NCBI GenBank assembly: GCA_023473405.1
Contig: JAMCZD010000092.1
Span: 823 to 14,820, forward strand
Source: Candidatus Omnitrophota bacterium
GTDB lineage: Bacteria > Verrucomicrobiota > Verrucomicrobiia > Limisphaerales > UBA1319
Length of the DNA: 13,998 nt
Direction of reading: 5' to 3'
Part shown: positions 7,371 through 13,586 of the stretch, piece after piece
How positions within the stretch are numbered: position 1 is the stretch's first letter
How the letters are laid out: the number at the start of each line of letters is the position of its first letter
Position numbers and translations under genes: made by a program
The notes under the pieces: model-generated
Database searches by the model: none
Seen by the model: the letters and a program-made list of their open reading frames with translations, nothing else
Told to the model about the DNA's origin: nothing

Positions 7371-8150
7371 ATGATCCACCGCCCTGATCCTAATGGTTTG
7401 ATTGTCATAACCCAGCCTCCCCATGCCTTGATGGCCGGGCAGATCGCCCGCTCCTGGGGCAACCGTCAATTCGGCGATATCGCTCCTCGAGCGGAGACTT
7501 GCACCGCAGCGGCGCTGCATGACCTGGGATGGCTGGCTTGGGAGGTTTCACCCACCTTGAACCCGCAAACCGGACACCCTCATGCGTTCGATCAAATCGG
7601 TCAGGCCGCGCACCTGGAAATCTGGTCACGCGGCCCGCGATTGGCGATAGCCTTTGGACGTTACGTTGCCCTGCTGGTCTCGCTGCACGGTTCAAGCCTG
7701 TTCTATCTTCGCTCCCACGGCCATAAACCACCGTCAGCAGCCTTCGAGAGTTTCCTGACCTCGCAACGCGCTCTTCAAAAGGACCTGATCGCCAGCCTCA
7801 ACGCTGATGCGAACATTGCGCGCTACGGTTCGGGCGAGTCGATTGCCCGCAACCAAGGCGTGATCCGGGCCTGCGACGCTATTTCTCTGTATCTATGCAT
7901 GGGGTTGGACCGCGAACGAACCATCCCCGATATCCCGTCCGCCAACGGCTCAATAACGCTAACGCTGACCGCGGAAAAAGACCGCCCAACCGAGGCTCGT
8001 CTCCACCCGTGGCCCTTCGCTGAACCCGTCGTGCCGCTCACCGTCGAGGGCCGACGCCTGCCCCAGGTCTTCTCCTCCACGGACGAATTGCACGAGGCCC
8101 TGGCGCAAGCGCCGTGGGTCGCTCTGTCCATGCGCCTGACGCCAGCTTGA
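7371..8150 (+). CDS. DUF3891-family protein of unknown function
   Basis: The 259-residue product opens MIHRPDPNGLIVITQPPHAL, then MAGQIARSWGN, which I recognise as the pattern of DUF3891 proteins (ITQxxHAxLAGQIAxxWG). A conserved-looking AALHDLGWLAWE with H50-D51 and the later SLHGSSLFYLRSH could be metal- or phosphate-binding, similar to HD-type hydrolases, but no activity is known to me for this family. There is no signal peptide or membrane segment, so it should be cytosolic. It has an AGGA site at good spacing. It follows glgC by 75 bp; the gap holds a small CCGCC/GGCGG hairpin (7305-7319) without a T tail. A link with glycogen metabolism is only suggested by proximity. Confidence 0.8.
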   Translation: MIHRPDPNGLIVITQPPHALMAGQIARSWGNRQFGDIAPRAETCTAAALHDLGWLAWEVSPTLNPQTGHPHAFDQIGQAAHLEIWSRGPRLAIAFGRYVALLVSLHGSSLFYLRSHGHKPPSAAFESFLTSQRALQKDLIASLNADANIARYGSGESIARNQGVIRACDAISLYLCMGLDRERTIPDIPSANGSITLTLTAEKDRPTEARLHPWPFAEPVVPLTVEGRRLPQVFSSTDELHEALAQAPWVALSMRLTPA

Positions 8151-8194
8151 GGCTCCTTGCGTCTTTGAGCACCATAGGTGCGACACTATCCCAG

Positions 8195-8213
8195 CCTGGG
8201 GCAACGCCCCAGG
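8195..8213. repeat. Palindromic REP-like element (CCTGGGGC-AAC-GCCCCAGG)
   Basis: A perfect 8-bp stem with a 3-nt loop lies 45 bp after the DUF3891 gene. The 19-mer CAGCCTGGGGCAACGCCCC (8192-8210) recurs as its exact reverse complement at 8350-8368. It might terminate transcription but lacks a T-run, so I read it mainly as a dispersed palindrome. Confidence 0.65.
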
Positions 8214-8236
8214 AACAGCACTCCAAACAAATCTGA

Positions 8237-8249
8237 GGGCTGAAAGCCC
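8237..8249. repeat. Small palindrome GGGCT-GAA-AGCCC
   Basis: This is a five-base-pair stem with a GAA loop between the two copies of the larger palindrome. Similar short words are frequent between genes in planctomycete and verrucomicrobial genomes, as I recall them. Confidence 0.4.
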
Positions 8250-8349
8250 GTCCCAGTCATGTGCTGAAAATGACGTGGACGATGACGATGCTCAACGATT
8301 GTGAATGGCGATCGGGTGCGGGACCCTGTGACCCTTGCCAGGATGGAAC

Positions 8350-8368
8350 GGGGCGTTGCCCCAGGCTG
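8350..8368. repeat. Inverted copy of the REP-like element
   Basis: GGGGCGTTGCCCCAGGCTG is the exact reverse complement of 8192-8210, with 139 bp between the copies. The pair is arranged head to head like a two-unit REP cluster. This copy has a shorter own stem (GGGGC-GTT-GCCCC). Confidence 0.65.
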
Positions 8369-8455
8369 TTATGGCCACGCGCCGTTGGCGCTGCGAACCG
8401 CCCGTTACGCGCCGCTTGCATGACGTGCGTTTAAAAATGGTGTTCAAAGGAAAGA

Positions 8456-8478
8456 GATATATGGGGTGCTCATATATC
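8456..8478. repeat. Inverted repeat GATATATG / CATATATC
   Basis: A perfect 8-bp inverted repeat with a 7-nt spacer (GGGTGCT) sits 216 bp before the protease start. It could be an operator for a dimeric regulator or a cruciform; there is no T-run to suggest a terminator. Confidence 0.5.
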
Positions 8479-8680
8479 CAGGACTACAAAACAGGCTAGA
8501 TTAACGCACTTTGGAAGAATTTTGTCTGTCGCCACTACGGATGGAAGGATTGCTTTTTTGTTTGACTTCGGGCCAAGAATCTATTTTCATTTAAACAACG
8601 TTAACTTTGAAACCGGTTCAACTATTTAGTCTAGAGTTGGGCCTTTCTTTCGCGGTGAGCGAGTGGACAGGAAAGGTAAA

Positions 8681-8686
8681 AGGAGG
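8681..8686 (+). promoter_or_regulatory. Strong ribosome binding site of the S8 protease
   Basis: AGGAGG, the full Shine-Dalgarno core, ends 8 nt before the ATG at 8695. It is the best RBS in the window and fixes the start. Confidence 0.85.
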
Positions 8687-8694
8687 AAAATAAT

Positions 8695-10041
8695 ATGCGA
8701 TACTGCAAATTATTATATCTTGTGAGCTTTGTCATAGCTCTGGGAACGATTAACTACAACGCTCTCGGTCAGGCACCCGGCGATAAAATCCCGGACCGCT
8801 ATATCGTGGCACTTAAACCAGGAGCAGCTCCTCAAGCGGTGGCTGCCCGTCATGGTCTGGCGCCCGATTTTGTCTACAATGTGGCCGTCAAGGGATTCGC
8901 CGGTTTCATACCCCCCGGCCAATTGAAGAAGCTGCAAGCCGATTCGCAGGTGGCCTCGATCGTGCCGGACCGGATCATCGCTGCCATCGGCAAGCCAAGC
9001 GGCGGCGGGGGCAAGCCAGGCGGTGGAGGCGGTGGGGGTGGAACCACGAGCCAGACTGTGCCGGCGGGAGTTATAAGAATTGGGGCTGCGCCAGGAGATG
9101 TGGGTTATACGGGTGAAGGAGTGGGGGTAGCGGTGGTTGATACAGGCTTGGATTTTAACCATAAGGACCTGAAACCGCTTGGCTCGACGTCATTTACTGC
9201 CTATCGAGGCTCGGCCCAGGATGACAACGGGCATGGGACCCACGTGGGGGGAATTATTGCCGCGCGTAACAACAGCGTCGATGTTGTGGGCGTTGCCCCT
9301 GGGGCCACCCTGTACGCGGTTAAGGTTCTGGATCGACGAGGTAGCGGGTCTGATTCGGCGGTTATCGCCGGACTTGATTGGGTTTTGGCCAACGCTGCCA
9401 ACGTTGATTCACCCATTCACGTCGTGAATATGAGTTTGGGAAGAACGGGTACGATCAACGACAATTCCATCCTTCATGCTGCAATTCAGAAATTGGTAGG
9501 AGCAAACATTTGCGTTGTCGTCGCCGCAGGAAATGATGCTACGAAAGAAGTATCACAAATGGTTCCCGCGGGTTACCCGGAGGTCCTGGCCATTGCCAGC
9601 ACTACGGCTAAAAAAGGGACTAGCAACGTAAGTATCTTGATTGATCAAGATACGGCCTCATATTTCACAAGTGATGGCGCCTACGACTCTGCAACAGGAA
9701 TCGGAGTCACGATCTCGGCTCCGGGTGAGGATCAAGAGAATATCGCGTATCCCTATATCACTTCGGTGGGCATTCTTTCGACCAAGTTGGGCGGTGGAAC
9801 CGTCCGAATGTCCGGCACCAGCATGAGCGCGCCGCACGTAACCGGGGTGGTGGCATTGATGTGGGAGACGATTCCATTCGGATTCGTTCTGGAGCCTGAG
9901 GATGCGCGCGCCGCGATTCGATCCGGCGCCAACAACATAAACATAGTTCCTTATAATAGCCCAACCTCGACTTACAGTTACGATAATGAACGCGAAGGCG
10001 TTGTCTCGGCTCCGGGCGCATTATCTGGAGTGACAAAGTAA
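8695..10041 (+). CDS. Secreted subtilisin-like serine protease (peptidase S8) with I9-type propeptide
   Basis: The 448-residue preproprotein has a signal peptide (MRYCKLLYLVSFVIALGTIN, likely cut after NALGQA). Residues about 33-95 are an inhibitor-I9-like propeptide (DRYIVALKPGAAPQAVAARH, then FAGFIPPGQLKKLQADSQV). A glycine-rich linker at about 99-116 joins it to the catalytic domain. The S8 triad is D149 in VAVVDTGLDF, H180 in NGHGTHVGG and S376 in SGTSMSAPHVTG; N280 in VVAAGNDA is the oxyanion residue. It should be exported, mature by removing the propeptide, and degrade external or periplasmic protein. It ends shortly after the catalytic domain with no pilin-, PEP-CTERM- or Por-type sorting tail. 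The gene stands alone between two long spacers. Base use in the leader and parts of the catalytic region is more AT-rich than in the neighbours, which may hint at transfer. Confidence 0.95.
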   Translation: MRYCKLLYLVSFVIALGTINYNALGQAPGDKIPDRYIVALKPGAAPQAVAARHGLAPDFVYNVAVKGFAGFIPPGQLKKLQADSQVASIVPDRIIAAIGKPSGGGGKPGGGGGGGGTTSQTVPAGVIRIGAAPGDVGYTGEGVGVAVVDTGLDFNHKDLKPLGSTSFTAYRGSAQDDNGHGTHVGGIIAARNNSVDVVGVAPGATLYAVKVLDRRGSGSDSAVIAGLDWVLANAANVDSPIHVVNMSLGRTGTINDNSILHAAIQKLVGANICVVVAAGNDATKEVSQMVPAGYPEVLAIASTTAKKGTSNVSILIDQDTASYFTSDGAYDSATGIGVTISAPGEDQENIAYPYITSVGILSTKLGGGTVRMSGTSMSAPHVTGVVALMWETIPFGFVLEPEDARAAIRSGANNINIVPYNSPTSTYSYDNEREGVVSAPGALSGVTK

Positions 10042-10292
10042 TCTCTCGAATCCTTGAAACTCAAAGCTCGTTGCACTTAGATCAAGTCTGGCTTGGGCTG
10101 AGAAACACACTGGAACCGCGGTTGAGCATTGAAATTGGTCATTTGTTATTGAAAGTAAACCAGCGACAAGCGGAGCCGAACCCCCTGAGTGCGGTACCAC
10201 TCTGAATTCGATTACAAATAACCAATTCTTGATTCTCGATGATCAATGACCCTGGGAGACGGTCTGCTGCCCTGCATTGCCAAATGAATAAT

Positions 10293-10314
10293 GGGACGCG
10301 CGGCAGCGCGTCCC
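10293..10314. repeat. Palindrome GGGACGCGC-GGCA-GCGCGTCCC
   Basis: A perfect 9-bp GC-rich stem with a GGCA loop. It lacks a T tail and looks like a dispersed REP-type element, though it could also act as a bidirectional stop or mRNA-end stabiliser for the protease message 252 bp upstream. Confidence 0.65.
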
Positions 10315-10411
10315 TACCAGATTAGTGAATGACGGGGCGAGCCACAGCTTTTCCCTATCCCAATCAGGTCCGTTTTGCTCGAACTCCTCACTTGACGATT
10401 ATTGTGGCTTT

Positions 10412-10442
10412 ATCCGATTTTTAGGCAGGCAAATCGGATTTT
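10412..10442 (+). terminator. Hairpin with short T-run just before the S4-protein start
   Basis: ATCCGATTT (10412-10420) and AAATCGGAT (10431-10439) form a perfect 9-bp stem with a 10-nt loop, followed by TTT. The stem has only four G-C pairs, so it would be a weak intrinsic terminator. It ends 5 nt before the ATG at 10445, so it might instead control translation or attenuate the downstream gene. Confidence 0.4.
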
Positions 10443-10444
10443 GA

Positions 10445-10822
10445 ATGAACACTGGAGAGAGCGTGCGAATTGACAAGTGGCTATGGGCAGTCAGGGTTTA
10501 CCGGACGCGGACACTGGCGGCGGAGGCGTGTCGGAGTGGGCACGTAAGAATTGCCGGCCAACCGGTTAAGCCGTCGCGGGAGGTGCGCATCGATGAGACG
10601 ATCAATGCCAGGATCGGCGACTTGACCAAGACCATCAAGGTCCTGGGATTGACCGATCGCCGGGTAAGTGCGGATGCCGCCAAGGCGTTTGCCGAGGACC
10701 AAACGCCGCCAGCCGAATACGAAAAGGCCCGTAACAAGACACTCAAGCCCCTTTTCTACCGGCCCAAGGGACTCGGGCGTCCGACGAAAAAGGACCGGCG
10801 GGCGATGGAAAAGTTGTTTTGA
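10445..10822 (+). CDS. S4-domain RNA-binding protein, Hsp15/HslR-like
   Basis: The 125-residue protein reads MNTGESVRIDKWLWAVRVYR and continues TRTLAAEACRSGHVRIAGQPVKPS, the S4 RNA-binding fold (residues about 8-70) in the arrangement of Hsp15. E. coli Hsp15 recognises stalled 50S subunits carrying peptidyl-tRNA; the same ribosome-rescue role is a fair inference. The basic C-terminal tail (LFYRPKGLGRPTKKDRRAME) also matches the family. There are two possible starts. The ATG at 10445 has no RBS and lies next to a hairpin. A GTG at 10463 has GGAG five bases ahead and would begin directly at RIDKWLW, giving 119 residues. The E. coli protein has a short extension before this motif, so I keep the ATG. 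The gene converges on the helicase with a 40-bp gap. Confidence 0.88.
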   Translation: MNTGESVRIDKWLWAVRVYRTRTLAAEACRSGHVRIAGQPVKPSREVRIDETINARIGDLTKTIKVLGLTDRRVSADAAKAFAEDQTPPAEYEKARNKTLKPLFYRPKGLGRPTKKDRRAMEKLF

Positions 10823-10862
10823 GTCGCCTTGCCGGCTTTGCGGGCGGCGGTGTGACCAGGAC

Positions 10863-11849
10863 TCAAAGGCGGCTGACTGGTCCGATGCGGAGCAGTTCGA
10901 GCTGGATTTGGCCGGCCTGGCGTGATTTATCCAAATCGATCCGGAACGCCATGAGCCAGTCGTTATGCTCGGCGGGGTCGACGAGGATTTGCTCGATCCG
11001 CCAGAAATTGGGATTCGGATCGGGGATTACGTAGGTATGCCTCACGTTACGCGCGTTGGGATCGAGGCAGACCCGATCGTGTTCCTGGTAATACACTTGC
11101 ATGACGGCCTCAAGTGAGGCGGTTGTCCAGGGCTTGCCATCCTCGTCCGTTGATGGATTGAGCAATGGGAGTGCCGCTTCGTAGTTGTGCGTGGCAATGG
11201 CGCGTATGAACGAGAAGATTTCGTTGCGGACGCGCAATGTGAACGTTTGGCGGTCCCGGGTAATATCAGCGGCGGCGGCTGATTCTTCCGGGGCGGGTTC
11301 GACGGTTGGCGCAGCGGTTTTTGGTATCCAGTTCGGGTCGCGGAGGCGTTCCCATTCATCGAGCAGGCTCGAGTCGACCTGGCGGATCATGGTCCCGAAA
11401 TAGATCTCGATTTCCTTGACTCCCTCGGTTTTGGCGGTCTCGGGCACGGTTTGGGTCAGGACCTTGTAAACGTTGGAAAGGTAACGCAGCAGAATCCCCT
11501 CGGCGCGTTGCAGTTCGTAACCGCGGATGTAATCGGCAAACGACTGGAAGCCTTCGAACATTTCGCGGGCGATGGACTTGGGCCGGATATTTTCGGAACC
11601 GACCCACGGATGCTTATTCGAGAACTCGTTGAAGGTTTGGTAGATGAAATCGCCTTTGGGCTTTGGGTATTCCAGTTTATCGAGTTCCTCGAGGCGCTCG
11701 TTGTAATCGAGGCCCTCCATTTTCATCTCCGCCAACCTCTGCGACTTGATCCGGTCCAATTGCTTTCGCAGGATGATGTCCGGGTTTTCGACGATGGATT
11801 CCACCAGGGTCAACGCATCGAGGGCATAATCGAGTGCCTCGCGATCCAG
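10863..11849 (-). CDS. C-terminal fragment (DUF3516-type) of the frame-broken helicase
   Basis: This minus-strand frame, readable from 11849 (LDREALDYALDALTLVESIV) to the stop at 10863, continues the helicase in a frame shifted by +1 from the N-terminal part. It contains hallmark blocks of the C-terminal region of this helicase family: LRKQLDRIKSQRLAEMKMEG, LEYPKPKGDFIYQTFNEF, HPWVGSENIRPKSIAREMFE, RYLSNVYKVLTQTVPE and IRQVDSSLLDEWERL. The last about 130 residues (after a Pro/Ala/Glu-rich linker, PTVEPAPEESAAAADI) resemble an appended NTF2-like or uncharacterised domain (HNYEAALPLLNPSTDEDGKP). It has no ATG near its beginning (the nearest start-like codon is TTG at 11813) and no RBS, so it is not an independent gene. 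It is the displaced end of one protein, unless it is reached by frameshifting. Confidence 0.8.
   Translation of the reverse strand: MDREALDYALDALTLVESIVENPDIILRKQLDRIKSQRLAEMKMEGLDYNERLEELDKLEYPKPKGDFIYQTFNEFSNKHPWVGSENIRPKSIAREMFEGFQSFADYIRGYELQRAEGILLRYLSNVYKVLTQTVPETAKTEGVKEIEIYFGTMIRQVDSSLLDEWERLRDPNWIPKTAAPTVEPAPEESAAAADITRDRQTFTLRVRNEIFSFIRAIATHNYEAALPLLNPSTDEDGKPWTTASLEAVMQVYYQEHDRVCLDPNARNVRHTYVIPDPNPNFWRIEQILVDPAEHNDWLMAFRIDLDKSRQAGQIQLELLRIGPVSRL
11447..11466. repeat. 20-bp exact direct repeat, copy 1 (native position)
   Basis: CGGTTTGGGTCAGGACCTTG occurs here and again at 11850-11869, exactly 403 bp apart. In this copy it encodes, on the minus strand, KVLTQT within YKVLTQTVPE, which fits the conserved family block. 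Confidence 0.9.
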
Positions 11850-13374
11850 CGGTTTGGGTCAGGACCTTGCCGCCGTTGGGTTGAGGGACCAGCTCGATGA
11901 TCTTGCGATCGAGCAGGGAGCGAAAGAGTTGCCAGGCGCGTTTCCGGTGTTGCTGCTTGGCGGTAGGCGATTCGTGCGAATTACGAATCAATTCGCGCAT
12001 GGCGAGGCACCCGTCGCCGTCGCGGCTGAGGACATTGAGCAACATCCCGTGGGACACCTGGAAACGCGAGGTCAAACGCTCCGGTTGGGCGCGCACAAGC
12101 CGGGCGAAGGTGTTTTTGTCCCAGCTCAAGTAATTCCTTTCCGGGGGTTTGCGTTTGACGATTTTGCGGAGTTTATGGGCATCGCCGGCATTTTTATGTT
12201 CGAGGCGGAGGTTTTCGATGACGTGTTCCGGGGCCTGCACGAGCACCCAGCCCTGGTCGTCGAATCCCTTGCGACCGGCTCGGCCGCAAATCTGATGGAA
12301 ATCCCGGGCGCTAAGGATGACCGTTTTTTCGCCGTCGAACTTACAGAGCCGGGTGAGCAGGACTGTACGGATGGGGACATTGATTCCGAGGCCGAGCGTG
12401 TCGGTTCCGCAGATCAATTTGAGGAGGCCTTTTTGGGCCAATTGCTCGACCAGCACGCGGTACCGGGGCAGGAGGCCGGCGTGGTGCAAACCTATCCCAT
12501 TGCGGAGGAACTTCTTGATTTCATTACCGTAAGGGCTCGAGAACCGAACCTGTTCGGTGGCTTCGGCAAGGGTGTTCTTTTCCTCGCGCGAACAAATATT
12601 CAGGCTCAAGAAACTCTGGGCATTCTGGGCGGCTTCGAGTTGGGTGAAGTGAACGATATAGACTGGCGCTTTGCCGGCGGCCACGAGGTCTTCGAGGGCT
12701 CGTTCCAGAGAGATTTCGGAGTAACTGAATTCGAGGGGGACAGGCCGGAAACGGGACGCAACCGTGACGGTTTCGGTCCCCGTCAGGCGAGTCAGTTCCT
12801 GCTCGAAAAAAGTGGTATCGCCCAATGTGGCGGACATGAGGAGGAACCGTGCATGAGGCAGAGTGAGCAGTGGCACCTGCCAGGCCACCCCGCGTTCGCG
12901 GTCGGCGTAGTAGTGGAACTCGTCCATGATCACGTTATTCACCTGGGCGTGTTCGCCGTGGCGCAAGGCGATATTGGCGAGGATTTCGGCGGTGCAGCAA
13001 AGGATGGGGGCGTCGCGGTTCACGGTGGCGTCGCCGGTGGCCATGCCGACTTGATCGGGGCCGAAGTCGCGGCACAGCGCCAGGAATTTTTCATTGACCA
13101 AGGCCTTGATCGGGCACGTATAGACAGAGCGTCGTCCCTGGCAGATCGATTTGAAATGGAGCGCGGTGGCCACCAGCGATTTGCCGGAACCGGTCGGCGT
13201 ATTCAGGATCACGTTCTTGTCATCGAACAACTCGAGGATGGCGGTTTCCTGGGTGGGATAAAGGTCGAGCCCACAGTCCACCACGTAATCCAGGAACCGG
13301 TCCAGGATGGCGTCCTTGCTTCGAGTCCATTCGCCGACCAACCGATGGTAAAGCGGGTAATACGTATCTATCAT
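11677..13374 (-). CDS. N-terminal fragment of a Ski2-like DEAD/DEAH-box helicase, frame broken near 11850
   Basis: The ATG at 13374 starts MIDTYYPLYHRLVGEW; the frame upstream only reaches a TTG at 13410. Superfamily 2 motifs are complete: LYPTQETAILELF (Q-like motif), NTPTGSGKS with K65, TCPIKALVNEKF, DEFH at 151-154, MSATLGD, IVHFTQLEAAQ, GLHHAGLLPRYR, GTDTLGLGINVP and QICGRAGRKG with Q361. It is an ATP-driven RNA helicase of the Ski2/HelY group seen with a DUF3516 tail. Reading is family-like to about residue 508 (NGGKVLTQT). After that the frame gives 57 unrelated residues (from AGSRGTRLCPRC) and stops at 11677, while the true continuation lies in the +1 frame. Both parts together span about 837 codons, near the 830-870 I expect for the family, perhaps slightly short at the join. 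Either the gene is broken or the assembly has an error here. Confidence 0.85.
   Translation of the reverse strand: MIDTYYPLYHRLVGEWTRSKDAILDRFLDYVVDCGLDLYPTQETAILELFDDKNVILNTPTGSGKSLVATALHFKSICQGRRSVYTCPIKALVNEKFLALCRDFGPDQVGMATGDATVNRDAPILCCTAEILANIALRHGEHAQVNNVIMDEFHYYADRERGVAWQVPLLTLPHARFLLMSATLGDTTFFEQELTRLTGTETVTVASRFRPVPLEFSYSEISLERALEDLVAAGKAPVYIVHFTQLEAAQNAQSFLSLNICSREEKNTLAEATEQVRFSSPYGNEIKKFLRNGIGLHHAGLLPRYRVLVEQLAQKGLLKLICGTDTLGLGINVPIRTVLLTRLCKFDGEKTVILSARDFHQICGRAGRKGFDDQGWVLVQAPEHVIENLRLEHKNAGDAHKLRKIVKRKPPERNYLSWDKNTFARLVRAQPERLTSRFQVSHGMLLNVLSRDGDGCLAMRELIRNSHESPTAKQQHRKRAWQLFRSLLDRKIIELVPQPNGGKVLTQTAGSRGTRLCPRCVDPGGIHRRKPGHHPAKAIGPDQVAEVGGDENGGPRLQRAPRGTR
11850..11869. repeat. 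20-bp exact direct repeat, copy 2, at the frame break
   Basis: This is identical to 11447-11466. It again encodes KVLTQT, but in the N-terminal frame, and the helicase loses its frame directly after it. Confidence 0.9.
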
Positions 13375-13497
13375 TCGAAAATCCAGTTCGATATAGCCGG
13401 CGCTTCTCAATCCGTTGAAAGCCGTCCCGGCGCACGGGCTTCACCCTTAGAATAATCGAAGCGGGGATCTAAGGTAACCAAGAAAACATGCCAACAA

Positions 13498-13557
13498 CGG
13501 TGAATGCCACCGGCAAAACCCTCGATAAAGCCGTGTGCGCACAGACGCACAGTGGCA
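13498..13557 (+). promoter_or_regulatory. Candidate structured 5' leader RNA (three-way junction) of the pseudopilin gene
   Basis: Three helices abut with no unpaired base at the junction. P1 is TGCCAC (13505-13510) with GTGGCA (13552-13557). P2 is CGGC (13511-13514) with GCCG (13530-13533), closing a 15-nt loop. P3 is TGTGCG (13534-13539) with CGCACA (13546-13551), closing a 6-nt loop. An alternative hairpin, CGGTG (13498-13502) with CACCG (13508-13512), would compete with P1 and P2, as in a switch. The end is 29 nt before the ATG at 13587. Loop parts GGCAAAACC and GACGCACAG faintly recall c-di-GMP-I riboswitch segments, but the remaining conserved parts of that class are absent. Transcription through here is assumed. 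Confidence 0.4.
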
Positions 13558-13586
13558 AGATTCCAATTTTCCGGCAAATTCTTCGT

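Larger units (their letters stand above)
8151..8694. other. 544-bp gene-free spacer
   Basis: No convincing gene is seen on either strand. The left half (to about 8420) is GC-rich and carries the REP-like palindromes. The right half (about 8430-8694) is clearly more AT-rich and holds an 8-bp inverted repeat and the protease promoter region. The last 20 bases contain the protease RBS. Confidence 0.6.
10042..10444. other. 403-bp gene-free spacer
   Basis: No coding sequence with support is seen. The stretch contains a REP-like GC palindrome (10293-10314) and, at its end, a hairpin next to the S4-protein start (10412-10439). Between about 10130 and 10260 there are AT-rich words such as ATTGGTCATTTG and AATAACCAATTC that pair only imperfectly. 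Confidence 0.5.

Noticed and set aside
10854..10882. GACCAG/CTGGTC pairing between the convergent S4 and helicase genes as a shared terminator
   Set aside because: It is a six-pair stem with a 17-nt loop and no T tail, and it runs into the helicase fragment's stop region.
11847..11869. Programmed +1 frameshifting to join the two helicase parts
   Set aside because: No typical slippery codon followed by a stop or rare codon is seen in the first frame, which goes on for 57 codons. The 20-bp copied sequence offers a better mutational explanation.
11854..13455. Long plus-strand open frame (533 codons) opposite the helicase
   Set aside because: It is antisense to a gene with all helicase motifs, has no recognisable domain or RBS, and is an expected by-product of GC-rich third positions.
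13505..13580. Canonical c-di-GMP-I (GEMM) riboswitch
   Set aside because: Only GGCAAAACC and GACGCACAG resemble it. The GNRA loop, its receptor and the second long hairpin are not present, so I do not assign the class.
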